From Deltaproteobacteria bacterium (GTDB taxonomy: Bacteria; Desulfobacterota; Desulfobacteria; Desulfobacterales; UBA2156), in NCBI GenBank assembly GCA_019309485.1, contig JAFDGC010000007.1, positions 1 through 64,000 of the forward strand: DNA of 64,000 bases. Reading direction: 5' to 3'. Numbering within the stretch: position 1 is the stretch's first letter; the number at the start of each line of letters is the position of its first letter. This document shows, one piece after another, positions 7,534-16,849 of this stretch. The notes beneath the pieces are model-generated. The model did no database searches and had not been told where the DNA came from. It was given only the letters and a program-made list of their open reading frames with translations. A program made the translations under genes and the position numbers.

Positions 7534-8955
7534 CTACCAGCCCCAGGTCAGGTACTTGTGAATGGAATCGGCGGCTTTGCGGCCCGCCCCCATGGCCAGG
7601 ATGACGGTGGCCGCGCCTGTGACGATGTCGCCGCCGGCCCACACCCCTTTTTTCGTGGTCTTCCCGGTTTCCGGGTCGGTGACGATATATCCCCACTTGT
7701 TGAGGTTCATTTCCGGGGTGGAGCTCGTCAACAGCGGGTTGGCGCCGGATCCCACCGCCACCACCACCAGGTCGCATTCCAGGTTAAACTCGGAGCCCTC
7801 GATGGGGACAGGGCGCCGCCGGCCGGAGGCATCCGGCTCGCCCAGTTCCATTTTCAGACACTCCATTCCGGTCAGGCGGCCCTTGTCGTTTCCCAGGTAC
7901 CGGACCGGGTTGGTCAAAAAGAAAAATTCGATCCCCTCTTCCTCGGCGTGATGGACTTCCGCGGCCCGGGCCGGGAGTTCGGTCTTGGAGCGGCGATAGA
8001 CGATCCGCACACTGTCGGCGCCCAGGCGAAGCGCCGTGCGCGCCGAGTCCATGGCCACGTTCCCGCCTCCCAGGACGATGACGTTTTTCCCCCGGGGTAT
8101 GGGGGTGTCCACTTCCGGGAAAAGATAGGCCTTCATGAGGTTGGCCCGGGTCAGGTACTCGTTGGCCGAGAGAATCCCCACCAAGTTTTCTCCGGGGATG
8201 TTCAGGAACCGCGGCAGCCCGGCTCCCACACCGATGTAAACGGCATTGTACCCTTGCTCGAACAGCTCATCCAGGGTGACGGTGCGCCCCACCACGGCGT
8301 TGCATTCCACTTGGACTCCCAGGCGTTCCAGGAAGTGAATCTCCTGCGCCACGATCTCCTTGGGAAGACGGAACTCGGGAATCCCGTAGACCAGCACCCC
8401 GCCAGGCTTGTGAAACGCCTCCAGGATGGTGACGTCGTGTCCCTTGACGATGAGGTCCCCGGCCACGGTGAGTCCCGAAGGTCCGGATCCCACCACCGCC
8501 ACTTTCTTGCCGGTGGGGTCGGCCTTGGGGGGCAACGCGCCGGTCCCATGGGCCCGCTCCCAGTCCGCAGCGAAGCGCTCCAGGTTCCCGATGGCCACCG
8601 GATCGTCCTTTTTCCCGAGGATGCACACCCCTTCGCACTGGATCTCCTGGGGACACACCCGCCCGCATACGGCGGGAAGGCTGTTTTTGGACCACAGGTT
8701 CCGGATGGCCCGGGTGAAGTCCCCTTCTTTGATGTGACGTATGAATCCGGGAATATCCACATTCACCGGGCACCCCTCCACGCAGGAGGGTTTCTTGCAC
8801 TGGAGGCATCGTTTTGCCTCTTTCACGGCCATTTCCGGGGTGTACCCGAGGGGGACTTCCATGAAGTTTTTGGCCCGGACTTTGGGTTCTTGTTCCGGCA
8901 TGGGCTGCCGGGGGATTTTTTCTTTTTTTTCCTTTTTTTCAGTCAGCTCGCTCAT
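7534..8955 (-). CDS. nfnB: NfnB-type NADPH-binding flavoprotein (NADH-dependent ferredoxin:NADP+ oxidoreductase large subunit; GltD-like)
   Basis: A 473-residue flavoprotein. The N-terminal Fe-S domain carries cysteines in CLQCKKPSCVEGCPVN and CGRVCPQEIQCEGVC. The FAD Rossmann motif VAVVGSGPSGL and the NADP(H) motif VIVLGGGNVAMDS follow. The family includes glutamate synthase small subunit and sulfide dehydrogenase SudA. Pairing with an NfnA-like gene immediately upstream points to the electron-bifurcating NfnAB complex, which couples reduced ferredoxin, NADH and NADPH in anaerobes. The start at 8955 is chosen for its GGAGGAATCG site and for the family N terminus; an open frame extends further upstream without similarity. 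Confidence 0.88.
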   Translation of the reverse strand: MSELTEKKEKKEKIPRQPMPEQEPKVRAKNFMEVPLGYTPEMAVKEAKRCLQCKKPSCVEGCPVNVDIPGFIRHIKEGDFTRAIRNLWSKNSLPAVCGRVCPQEIQCEGVCILGKKDDPVAIGNLERFAADWERAHGTGALPPKADPTGKKVAVVGSGPSGLTVAGDLIVKGHDVTILEAFHKPGGVLVYGIPEFRLPKEIVAQEIHFLERLGVQVECNAVVGRTVTLDELFEQGYNAVYIGVGAGLPRFLNIPGENLVGILSANEYLTRANLMKAYLFPEVDTPIPRGKNVIVLGGGNVAMDSARTALRLGADSVRIVYRRSKTELPARAAEVHHAEEEGIEFFFLTNPVRYLGNDKGRLTGMECLKMELGEPDASGRRRPVPIEGSEFNLECDLVVVAVGSGANPLLTSSTPEMNLNKWGYIVTDPETGKTTKKGVWAGGDIVTGAATVILAMGAGRKAADSIHKYLTWGW

Positions 8956-9002
8956 CGATTCCTCCAGAAAAATGATGCGCCGCAGAGCAGCAAAAGATCC
9001 GT

Positions 9003-9842
9003 CTAGGAGAGGCTTTCTTCCATCCGGCAGTAGTCCTCGTAACAGCGTTTTTCTTCCTCGCAGTAGGCGGCCAGCCGCAGCATCAGTTCGTCGTAGTCCA
9101 CCAGGTGGCCGTCGAATTCGGGGCCGTCCACGCAGGCGAATTTGTTCTTTCCGCCGATGCTCACCCGGCACCCGCCGCACATGCCGGTGCCGTCCACCAT
9201 GATGGGATTGAGACTGACAATGGTGGGGACTTGGTATTCCTTGGTGATCTTGGAAACGAACTTCATCATGGGGACCGGGCCGATGGCCACCACCTGGTCC
9301 ACCTTTTGCGTGTCGAGAATCTTCTTTAAGACATCCGTGACGAATCCGTGGTGCCCGTAGGACCCGTCATCCGTGCAGGGATGCAGTTCGTCGGAAACCG
9401 CCCGCATACGTTCTTCCAGGATGAGAAGGTCTTTGCTTCGGGCGCCGATGATGGTGATGATGCGGTTCCCCGCTTCCTTGAGTCCCCGGGTGATGGGGTG
9501 CAAAACCGCGATGCCGGTCCCGCCGCCCACGCACACCACGGTCCCGACCTTTTCCAGGTGAGTGGGTTTCCCCAAGGGACCGATGACGTCCTGGTATCCG
9601 TCCCCCACCTGGAGGGTCTTGAACAGGGCGGTGGATTTGCCCACCACCATATAGATGACGGTGATGGTCCCCTTTTCCGGGTCCGTCTCGGCCATGGTGA
9701 GGGGGATCCGCTCCCCGGTTTCGTTGGCTTTGAGAATCACGAACTGACCGGGTTTGGCCTTCCTGGCGATGAGGGGAGCCTCGATTTCATTGAGGATTAC
9801 CGTACCGCCCGACATCTCCTCGCGCTTGACGATCTGAAACAT
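9003..9842 (-). CDS. nfnA: NfnA-type ferredoxin-NADP+ reductase subunit alpha
   Basis: A 279-residue FAD and [2Fe-2S] protein of the ferredoxin-NADP reductase group. It has the flavin-binding segment RIPLTMAETDPEKG, the NAD-binding VVCVGGGTGIAVLHPI and the C-terminal cluster motif GMCGGCRVSIGGKNKFAC. Together with NfnB 47 bases downstream it should form the soluble bifurcating transhydrogenase. The start is ATG 9842, preceded by AGGAGGACAGCAC; the longer open frame upstream has no family similarity. Confidence 0.88.
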   Translation of the reverse strand: MFQIVKREEMSGGTVILNEIEAPLIARKAKPGQFVILKANETGERIPLTMAETDPEKGTITVIYMVVGKSTALFKTLQVGDGYQDVIGPLGKPTHLEKVGTVVCVGGGTGIAVLHPITRGLKEAGNRIITIIGARSKDLLILEERMRAVSDELHPCTDDGSYGHHGFVTDVLKKILDTQKVDQVVAIGPVPMMKFVSKITKEYQVPTIVSLNPIMVDGTGMCGGCRVSIGGKNKFACVDGPEFDGHLVDYDELMLRLAAYCEEEKRCYEDYCRMEESLS

Positions 9843-10303
9843 GTGCTGTCCTCCTGACAATGGTCTTTCCAGAGGATCGTTCCCCTGTTCGGTGAAAGAA
9901 AACGCGTTGTTTTTATAAAAAAATATTCCAATACGGCGCCGATCCCTCCGACGAGGCGCGGGATCTTTCCGACTGTTACAAGGCAGCGGTTCTCTATCAC
10001 CAACTCCTTGCAAAGGCAACGATTATCGGAATTGATTTGGACCCTCGGACCCTCGACCCCTCGGACCCTTTTTCCCTTTCAAGCACCCTCAACACGTTAC
10101 TTTATGATAAATCTTCGCCAAAGGTAGGGTGCGGCGCTAACCTAACAATTTCCCCGCGGGTACCAAGCATGGAGCGCAGGGGACACGGGGAGCGGAACCG
10201 ACCGGCAATGGACCTTCCGGTAAGGATTCCTCTTGAATCCAAATGAATTTACCGTTAAACATAAGAGCCGAATCCAACGACCCCGTTAAATGATACGATC
10301 CGA
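9843..10303. other. Intergenic region between nfnA and tatD
   Basis: About 460 bases between divergent genes. It contains an A/T-rich patch near 9905-9930, which could hold the nfnAB promoter but has no clear -35/-10 pair. It also has a short run of CCCTCGGACC-like direct repeats at about 10040-10070, whose core recurs near 21789. No gene or structured RNA recognised. Confidence 0.5.
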
Positions 10304-11101
10304 ATGAAACTCTTCGACAGCCATTGCCACCTGGACGACCCGGCATTCGATCCGGACCTGGGGGATGTCATCGCCCGGGCACGAAACGCCGGAGTGGCGG
10401 GGATGATAATTGTCGGCATCGACTATAAAAGCTCCAAAAAGGCCCTCCGGATCGCCAAGTCCGAAGACGGCTTCTACGCCTCCGTGGGTGTCCATCCCCA
10501 TGATTCAAAAGAATGCTCCGATGCCGTTCTCAACCGGCTGCGGGACCTTGCCGAAGATCTCAAGGTCAAGGCCTGGGGAGAAATCGGGCTCGACTACAAC
10601 CGGATGTTCTCCCCAAAAAGCGTTCAGGAAAAATGGTTCGAACGCCAACTGGAAATCGCCATCGAAGACGACCTGCCGGTGATCCTGCACGAACGGGACA
10701 CCCGGGGACGCCTTATGGAAATCCTCTCCGCGTGTCCCGTTGCCGGGAAAGACGCCGTGGTGCATTGTTTCAGTGGGACCAAGGAGGACTTGAAGGCCTA
10801 CATCAATGCGGATTTTTACATCGGCATCACCGGCATTTTAACCATCACCGGGCGGGGGAACGACCTGCGTAAAATCATCCCCATGATCCCCCGGGAGCGT
10901 CTTTTGGTGGAAACGGATGCACCCTACCTCACCCCGCATCCGGAAAAGAAACACACCCGCCGCAATGAACCCGCCTTCGTGAAATCCGTCCTTTTGACGT
11001 TGGCCCAGATCCGGAAGGAAGACCCCGAAGATCTGGCCGAAGCCGTATGGGAAAATTCCTGCCGCCTCTTTCGGATTACCGGGCGCGAATCTTGCGCCTG
11101 A
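10304..11101 (+). CDS. tatD: TatD family deoxyribonuclease
   Basis: Metal-dependent TIM-barrel hydrolase of 265 residues, cytoplasmic. The metal site is visible as DSHCHLDDPAF at the N terminus, GEIGLDYNRMF, VILHERD, VVHCFSGTKED and VETDAPYLTP. Family members have 3'-5' DNase activity used in repair; the in vivo role is poorly fixed. It stands alone between divergent nfnAB and the convergent VWA gene. Confidence 0.92.
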   Translation: MKLFDSHCHLDDPAFDPDLGDVIARARNAGVAGMIIVGIDYKSSKKALRIAKSEDGFYASVGVHPHDSKECSDAVLNRLRDLAEDLKVKAWGEIGLDYNRMFSPKSVQEKWFERQLEIAIEDDLPVILHERDTRGRLMEILSACPVAGKDAVVHCFSGTKEDLKAYINADFYIGITGILTITGRGNDLRKIIPMIPRERLLVETDAPYLTPHPEKKHTRRNEPAFVKSVLLTLAQIRKEDPEDLAEAVWENSCRLFRITGRESCA

Positions 11102-11129
11102 CTCCTCCGCCGTTTACCCACATCTTTTG

Positions 11130-12323
11130 CTATCTTTTAGCCATCAAGCAGGCAACGGCCTTTTCGAGACCGTCAAGGGTGAGTTCGAACATGGGAAAGA
11201 TCTGAGCAATGGCGGAAATGGTGCGGGTGTAGCCCCAGAGCCGGGAAGGGACCGGATTCAACCACACGCTGTGGGGAAAGGTATGGGCGATGAATTTCAA
11301 CCTCTCGATACTGGGGCGGGTACTCCGTTCTTCCAGATGGATGGATCCGTCCGTGGCCATGAGTTCATAGGGAGCCATACTGGCATCCCCCACGAGGATG
11401 ACCCGCGTTTGGGGATCGAACCGGATCAGGCCGTCCACCTTTTGGGGTTTCTTATACCGGGCGGGGTCCTCCCACAAGTTGTCGTAGATGGTGTTGTGGA
11501 AAAAATAGGTTTTCACGTCCTTGAATTGGGCCTTGGCGTAGTTGAACAGGGTCTGGACCACCGGGATATAGGGATCCATGGACCATCCGCCGTTATCGAT
11601 GGCCAGGATCACCTTCAGCCGGTCTTTAAGGCTTCTTTCAAAGACGATCTCGATCTCACCGGCGTTTTTCATGGTCTGGTAAAGGGTTTCATCGATGTTG
11701 ATCCGGTCCTTTGGTCCTTCGGGGCTTAAATGCCGAAGCCGCTTGAGGGCCTCCCCGATGAGATTTTCCGTGAGCGGACCGGACCGGGAATAGTCCTTGT
11801 AGCGCCGTTCCATGGCCACTTTCACCGCGGACTTGTTCCGGGACATCCCACCCACCCGCATCCCGCCGGGATGATAACCGGAATGCCCCACGGGCGAGGT
11901 GCCGCCCGTGCCGATCCATTTGCTTCCGCCGTGATGGGCTTCGGTCTGTTCTTTGAGCCGGTCTTTGAAGTATTCGATCAGTTCTTCGGGGGAAAGCTTG
12001 GAAAGGGCCGATTCATCGACGCCCAGCATCTTGGATATACTCAGGGGATCTTTCAGCCACTGCTCCAGAAGGACTTTGGCCATCTCGGAGATTTCGAAGG
12101 CCTCGCCCTCAGGCAGCTCCGCCCCTTCAAAGTGATGGGCAAAGACCTGGTCGAAGAGGTCGAAGTACCGTTCGCTCTTGACGAGAATGGACCGGGATGC
12201 GGTGTAGAAGTCTTCCAGGGAATGAATCAATCCCCGGCCGAGGGCCTTGTGAAGCGTCAAAAAGGCCGTGGGATTCACTGGAACCCCGTGATCCCTGAGC
12301 TTGTAGAAAAAATCGACGAACAT
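11130..12323 (-). CDS. VWA domain protein, CoxE-like
   Basis: A 397-residue protein with a CoxE/von Willebrand A C-terminal half. It forms a pair with the MoxR ATPase 16 bases upstream; such pairs act as chaperones that insert metals or cofactors or activate partner enzymes. The metal-site motif is DNGGWSM in place of the canonical DxSxS. The region before the VWA part has a Gly/His-rich linker (HHGGSKWIGTGGTSPVGHSG). The start at 12323 is chosen by the MFVDFF N terminus; the open frame runs upstream into moxR without similarity. No client enzyme is adjacent. Confidence 0.82.
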   Translation of the reverse strand: MFVDFFYKLRDHGVPVNPTAFLTLHKALGRGLIHSLEDFYTASRSILVKSERYFDLFDQVFAHHFEGAELPEGEAFEISEMAKVLLEQWLKDPLSISKMLGVDESALSKLSPEELIEYFKDRLKEQTEAHHGGSKWIGTGGTSPVGHSGYHPGGMRVGGMSRNKSAVKVAMERRYKDYSRSGPLTENLIGEALKRLRHLSPEGPKDRINIDETLYQTMKNAGEIEIVFERSLKDRLKVILAIDNGGWSMDPYIPVVQTLFNYAKAQFKDVKTYFFHNTIYDNLWEDPARYKKPQKVDGLIRFDPQTRVILVGDASMAPYELMATDGSIHLEERSTRPSIERLKFIAHTFPHSVWLNPVPSRLWGYTRTISAIAQIFPMFELTLDGLEKAVACLMAKR

Positions 12324-12339
12324 AAGTGAAGGAAACCTT

Positions 12340-13191
12340 CTAAAAGAGTCTACGCCGGTTGATGACGTTGTTGGCCTGTTCGTAGTCCTGGCTTTTCTTG
12401 AACAGCACCCCCAAAAACGGGATGTTCCCTTTGGCAAGATCCTTGGGCTTGAAATCCGGATCGGCACGCAAGGCGCGGATCCAGTTGATCAATTCCCGGG
12501 TGGCCGGCTTCTTCTCCACGGTGTCGATCTCCCGGAGACGGTAGAATGTCTCCACGGCACTTTCCAAAAGTTCCGACTCGATATCCGGAAAATGGACGTG
12601 GATGATCCTGCGCATCATCTTGGGGTCCGGGAATGCGATGTGGTGGAAGTTGCACCGTCCCAGAAAAGGATCCGAAAGGTCCTTTTTGGCATTGGAGGTA
12701 ATGATGATGACCGGCCGGTGCCTGGCCCGGACGGTCTTGTCGATCTCGATGATGTCAAACTCCATCTGATCCAAAACGTCGAGCATATCGTCCTGGAAAT
12801 CGGTGTCGGCCTTGTCGATTTCGTCGATGAGAAGGACGGTACGGACATCGGACGCGAAGGCCTGACCGATCTTTCCCATCTTGATGTATTCCTCGATGTT
12901 GCTCACATCCCGAGAGGAATCCCCGAAACGGCTGTCGTTCAGACGCGTCAGGGTGTCGTACTGGTATAAGGCGTCCACCAATTTCATGCTCGATTTGACG
13001 TTCAAGGCGATCAGGGGCATCTTCAGGCTTTCCGCGATGGCATGGGCCAGCATGGTTTTTCCCGTCCCGGGTTCGCCTTTTAAAAGGAGCGGCATCTCCA
13101 GTGCCATGGAGATGTTCACGATTCCTGCCAGTTCATCGTCCAACACATACCGGGTGGCCCCGGTGAATTCGCGTTTCATTTCCGTGTACAT
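12340..13191 (-). CDS. MoxR-family AAA+ ATPase
   Basis: A 283-residue AAA+ ATPase with Walker A GEPGTGKTMLAHA, Walker B VLLIDEIDKAD, and sensor-type elements in IITSNAKKDLSDPFLGRC. MoxR proteins work with a VWA partner, and one is encoded directly downstream. The start ATG 13191 has a GGAGG site. The pair's substrate is not evident from neighbours, which are a MetE-like methyltransferase and an Fe-S protein on the same strand upstream. Confidence 0.87.
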   Translation of the reverse strand: MYTEMKREFTGATRYVLDDELAGIVNISMALEMPLLLKGEPGTGKTMLAHAIAESLKMPLIALNVKSSMKLVDALYQYDTLTRLNDSRFGDSSRDVSNIEEYIKMGKIGQAFASDVRTVLLIDEIDKADTDFQDDMLDVLDQMEFDIIEIDKTVRARHRPVIIITSNAKKDLSDPFLGRCNFHHIAFPDPKMMRRIIHVHFPDIESELLESAVETFYRLREIDTVEKKPATRELINWIRALRADPDFKPKDLAKGNIPFLGVLFKKSQDYEQANNVINRRRLF

Positions 13192-13277
13192 GACCTCCTT
13201 GCTTGGATTGGCATGAAAAAGGGGGAAAGGTCCTTTTTAACTTGCCCCTTGATCGTTTCAGATACTTGTTCAGGGAA

Positions 13278-14354
13278 TTAAAGACGGGCGGCGCCCCGGA
13301 TATTCAAGGATAATTCACGGGTCAACATAAGCACTTTTTTCATGAGATCAAGGGGTAACGTCCCTATCCCGCAACTGGGGGTAATGAGGGATTGCCGCAC
13401 GACCCTGTCCGGCGGGATACCGATGGCGTCCAGCTGACGCAGGGTCTCCTTCCACAGGGCGGCCAGGGTCTCCACGGTCTCTTGCCGGAGTGCCTCCGCG
13501 TTCAATGTGGGAACCATTCCCCAGGCCAGGACGCCGCCGGATTCCAGAAACCCTTTTACGTCTCCGGCGTAGAGGATAAACCGGTCAAGGTAGGTGTAAG
13601 CGTCGAAATTGACGATATCAAAGGGAAGCGACAGGATCAATGACCAGTCCGTGTTGGCACAGACATGAATCCCGGCCATTCCGTCCTCGGCATGGATCGC
13701 CTCGATCATCTCCGTGAAGCAGAAGCGGACATCTTCCCGGGAAATGCTGGTGAATTCCGAAGAACCGAATCCCGCCATCCCCGGCTCATCCATGAAAAGG
13801 ATCACCGGCACCCCGCTATCCTTGAGACGCCGGATTTGCCATCGCGCCTTCAGGGCTAAAAGTTTGACCGCCATGTCCCTGAGCTGCACGTCGTAAAAAA
13901 GAGGGGTCCCCGTTTGATCGACGAGGGCGGTGGCAAAGGTGACGGGTCCCGTGACCTGCCCCTTGACCGCCGTGGGGGGCTCTTTTCGACGCTTAAGGGC
14001 TTCCAGAAAGGTGAAAAATCCTTGGGCCGTGTCCGGGGTCAGGCCGAACCGGCTTTCCAAAAGCGGCCCCCCTTCTTCGGTAACGGCCAGGTACGCCTCG
14101 TAAAAGGCCACCTGGTCTGCGTTAAACGGGTCGCCTTGGGCATCGATAAAGCGTTTCCCGTTTTTTTCCACAACTCCCGGAAGGCCGGGGAGAAACTGGG
14201 CGATCATCCCTTCTTCCCGGTGAATCGGAAGCTGGGACCAGGACGGGATTTCCGGGGTAAAGCGCATCACCAGGTCCATGGCTTCCCCATGATCTTCCAG
14301 GGGAAGGCTTCCCACCAGTACCGGCAGTGCCTCGGGGGTGAATTGGGATGGCAT
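13278..14354 (-). CDS. MetE-like (UROD/MetE fold) zinc methyltransferase domain protein
   Basis: A 358-residue protein matching only the C-terminal catalytic barrel of cobalamin-independent methionine synthase; the folate-binding N-terminal half is absent. Zinc ligands can be traced as His-x-Cys in GIHVCANTD and a later Cys in ITPSCGIG, equivalent to the MetE zinc site. Stand-alone core-MetE proteins take methyl groups from a methyl-corrinoid protein or another donor rather than methyl-folate. The start at 14354 is preceded by GGGAGG, spaced about 14 bases away. It lies 10 bases after a QueG-like Fe-S gene, so the two are likely co-expressed. Whether it makes methionine is unproven. Confidence 0.72.
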   Translation of the reverse strand: MPSQFTPEALPVLVGSLPLEDHGEAMDLVMRFTPEIPSWSQLPIHREEGMIAQFLPGLPGVVEKNGKRFIDAQGDPFNADQVAFYEAYLAVTEEGGPLLESRFGLTPDTAQGFFTFLEALKRRKEPPTAVKGQVTGPVTFATALVDQTGTPLFYDVQLRDMAVKLLALKARWQIRRLKDSGVPVILFMDEPGMAGFGSSEFTSISREDVRFCFTEMIEAIHAEDGMAGIHVCANTDWSLILSLPFDIVNFDAYTYLDRFILYAGDVKGFLESGGVLAWGMVPTLNAEALRQETVETLAALWKETLRQLDAIGIPPDRVVRQSLITPSCGIGTLPLDLMKKVLMLTRELSLNIRGAARL

Positions 14355-14364
14355 AGGATCTTTT

Positions 14365-15237
14365 TTATCCTCCCTCTTCAGGTCCTGGGATATGATCCAT
14401 GCAGGGAACAGCCGCCTGGCAAAGCCCGCAGGCATAGGTTTCCAGATGATACGTCTCTTTCATGAATGTATTCATGGTCTTTTCGGTGTACTGTATGCAG
14501 CGTGCCTTGTCGTGGCCGTCGTGCCCCAGGGCGTCCACCGGACATCGGGGGATGCACTTGCTGCAGGTCCCATGGGAATAGTGAAGACAGTGGGCATGGA
14601 TATCAGTATAGGGCCGGGGAGTGGGCGGCAAGGCGATTCCGGCCACCACCGAACCGGTCCGCATGGCCTTTCCCAAGGGCGTGATGAGGCCGTCGCAAAG
14701 GCCGAAGGTTCCCAATCCCGCCGCAAAGGCGGCATGCCGTTCAGACCAGTTGGAGCAAGGGGCATAGGGCCCCTGGTCCGAACGGCTCCAAAAGGAGGTC
14801 AGCACCGGGGCCACGGCGGGAATCCCTTCCTGGGACAGGCGATTCACCACATGTTGCCGGAGCACGTCATTGAAGCGCTCTCCATAAAGCCGGGTGCGTG
14901 CCCACCGCTCGGAAGGATGCCCGACGGCGTGGGACTGTTCCCGGCGCGTTGCCGAAGTGGAAGGGAGGATCCAACTGATGACCGACACGGCTTCCGGATC
15001 GTGAAATGCGGCATCCGGGAATGCGGTCTGCAGGATCTTTAGGGGTGTCAGATAGAACGTCCCGATGTGCCGCATATATTCGGCGTAAAGGGAATCGGCG
15101 CCGCTGGAAAAGCCGACCAGGGGACGGTCGAATGCGGGTTCCCCCGTGGACAACGCCAGCGTGTTTTCCGGGGATGCGGCGACAGTCTCTTCGATCATCC
15201 GGACGATCCAGGGGGCGATATTCGGTGAGTGCAGCAT
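14365..15237 (-). CDS. QueG-like double [4Fe-4S] cluster protein
   Basis: A 290-residue protein resembling the epoxyqueuosine reductase group. The C-terminal ferredoxin part has CLHYSHGTCSKCIPRCPVD and a second set in CIQY and CGLCQAAVPC. QueG itself uses cobalamin and two [4Fe-4S] clusters, but this protein is shorter and differs, so it should not be called QueG. Its tight linkage to the MetE-like gene suggests it could reduce or activate a corrinoid in methyl transfer; that is inference. The start ATG 15237 lies just before an AT-rich divergent promoter region. Confidence 0.62.
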   Translation of the reverse strand: MLHSPNIAPWIVRMIEETVAASPENTLALSTGEPAFDRPLVGFSSGADSLYAEYMRHIGTFYLTPLKILQTAFPDAAFHDPEAVSVISWILPSTSATRREQSHAVGHPSERWARTRLYGERFNDVLRQHVVNRLSQEGIPAVAPVLTSFWSRSDQGPYAPCSNWSERHAAFAAGLGTFGLCDGLITPLGKAMRTGSVVAGIALPPTPRPYTDIHAHCLHYSHGTCSKCIPRCPVDALGHDGHDKARCIQYTEKTMNTFMKETYHLETYACGLCQAAVPCMDHIPGPEEGG

Positions 15238-15349
15238 GAACTTTCAGCTCCTTTTCCCGCCCAAGAAGATATGGGGTTTCATCCTTTTTGTCAAAGCGCT
15301 TTTTCCCGAAAGGCACCCGGCGCTCATAAACGAAATTCCATGGAAACAA

Positions 15350-15378
15350 TTGACACCCGACCTGCCGGGTGATATCTT
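15350..15378 (+). promoter_or_regulatory. Sigma70 promoter for the zinc-ribbon/tatA pair
   Basis: TTGACA (15350-15355) and TATCTT (15373-15378) are separated by 17 bases, followed by the ribosome site GAAGGAG and ATG 15411. Confidence 0.75.
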
Positions 15379-15410
15379 TAATTGTATAGAGAAGGAGTAA
15401 AAAAACACGC

Positions 15411-15821
15411 ATGGCCGATATTATCTCCATCGAGGAGAAACTCCGGCTTTCCCAGCAGCAGAAAGCCGACATCGTGAAACGCCAAAAAATTCTGGCGGTC
15501 CGGAAGGTCTTCCAGTGCACCCATTGCTCCATGAAGTGCGAGAAATGCGGCACCCAGATCGACCGCTCCACCCCTGAGACCGGGAGTTCGACCCACCTCC
15601 GGGTCCCTTATCGGTTCTGCGAGAGTTGCTCCGAGGAATACATCGATTACATCGAACGGCTCAAAGGAAAAGGAGACACGGATTGCTATTGGCGCAACGA
15701 CCTGTGGCTCCGGTCCTGGAAAGCCTGGATCGATTATCAGGGCACAATGGATAGATACCTGAAGTCACCGGAATTTGTAAAACTGTTGAACGAATTGCGG
15801 CAAATCAATCCCCATGAATAG
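15411..15821 (+). CDS. Small Cys-rich zinc-ribbon protein, function unknown
   Basis: 136 residues with a central set of cysteines: CTHCSMKCEKCG followed by CESC about 35 residues later, typical of a zinc ribbon. The N terminus (about residues 8-30) is Lys/Gln-rich and probably helical; the C terminus is Trp-rich. There is no signal peptide. A strong promoter and a GAAGGAG site precede it, and tatA follows 9 bases downstream, so it is probably co-transcribed with Tat export. I do not recognise a named family. Confidence 0.7.
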   Translation: MADIISIEEKLRLSQQQKADIVKRQKILAVRKVFQCTHCSMKCEKCGTQIDRSTPETGSSTHLRVPYRFCESCSEEYIDYIERLKGKGDTDCYWRNDLWLRSWKAWIDYQGTMDRYLKSPEFVKLLNELRQINPHE

Positions 15822-15830
15822 GAGGAACAC

Positions 15831-16013
15831 ATGTTTGGCCTGGGACATTGGGAACTGTTGATCATTTTGATCATCGTGCTGATCATTTTCGGGGCCGGAA
15901 AACTCCCGGAGATTGGAGCCGGAATCGGAAAAGGCATTCGAAACTTCAAGAAAGCCACCTCGGAAACAGAACAGGAAGAACCGAAAAAAGTCGAAGAAGG
16001 AAAGAGCCAATAA
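15831..16013 (+). CDS. tatA: Twin-arginine translocase subunit TatA/TatE
   Basis: A 60-residue protein: one N-terminal membrane helix ([20 protein letters not shown]), the conserved hinge [10 protein letters not shown], an amphipathic helix [10 protein letters not shown] and a charged tail. Together with TatC it forms the pore for folded, often cofactor-bearing, proteins. tatB and tatC are not in the window. The ribosome site AGGAGG lies 6 bases before the ATG. Confidence 0.93.
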   Translation: MFGLGHWELLIILIIVLIIFGAGKLPEIGAGIGKGIRNFKKATSETEQEEPKKVEEGKSQ

Positions 16014-16244
16014 CGATCAATCCTCAGGCGTCCGCCTGATACGGAACCCCTACACCTCCTCATCCTAAAAGCCGATTCCTTTTCAGCCTATTTTTCTCCA
16101 TGGGTCAGGTGATCAGGCAGCCGGAAACCGGATCCGGCCGCCCGTGATGTTGAATCCTTTTTTCCCGCCCGGCGAGACACGGATGGCGTTTGCCGCTGCA
16201 ATTCGATGGACCGGCAAGGGGAATCGATCCCTTTCATGCCCGAA
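16014..16244. other. Convergent intergenic region tatA/ssb
   Basis: No gene recognised. Only small open frames that shadow ssb are present, and no clear T-tract terminator was seen. Confidence 0.4.
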
Positions 16245-16676
16245 TTAAAAGGGCACGTCGCTGTCATCTCCTCCCGGGCCGGAAGGATCGGAAAGATCAG
16301 GGCCCTGCGGTGTCTCCATGGAAGACCCCCCGGAATCTTCGGGCCCTCTTGCCCCCAACATCTGCATTTGCTGGGCCACGATTTCCGTCGTGTAGCGTTT
16401 GTTCTTGTCCCGGTCCTCCCATTCGCGGGTTTGGATGCGACCCTCGATGTAGACTTGCTTTCCTTTGGACAGGTACTGGCCGCAGATTTCCCCCAGCTTT
16501 CCGAAGGCCACAATGCGATGCCATTCCGTCCGGGTTTCCCTGCCGCCGTCCTTGTTCGTCCAGTTTTCGGTGGTGGCGATGCTGAAATTGGCCACTGCAA
16601 CGCCGCTGGGCGTGTAACGAATCTCCGGGTCTCTTCCCAAGTTCCCGATCAGGATCGCCTTGTTTATTCCTGCCAT
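16245..16676 (-). CDS. ssb: Single-stranded DNA-binding protein
   Basis: 143 residues. The OB-fold begins [23 protein letters not shown] with the family patterns VANFSIAT and [15 protein letters not shown]. The flexible tail ends in the acidic DDSDVPF tip used to bind replication and repair partners. The ribosome site AAGGAG lies 5 bases before the ATG. It is a single gene, divergent from trxA. Confidence 0.95.
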   Translation of the reverse strand: MAGINKAILIGNLGRDPEIRYTPSGVAVANFSIATTENWTNKDGGRETRTEWHRIVAFGKLGEICGQYLSKGKQVYIEGRIQTREWEDRDKNKRYTTEIVAQQMQMLGARGPEDSGGSSMETPQGPDLSDPSGPGGDDSDVPF

Positions 16677-16849
16677 GATGCTCCTTTCCGTTTAAGGTTC
16701 TTCACTCTGAGCCGGTTTCCGCAAAATCAGCTGCATTCTATAAAGAAAGGCTTCCCAAAGTCAATGGGGTGCATCTTTTTCCCCGGGAACCCTTTGTAAC
16801 CGATTCATGGATAATGGATCTATAGGGGGTAAAAAAAGGAGGTTTTTTT

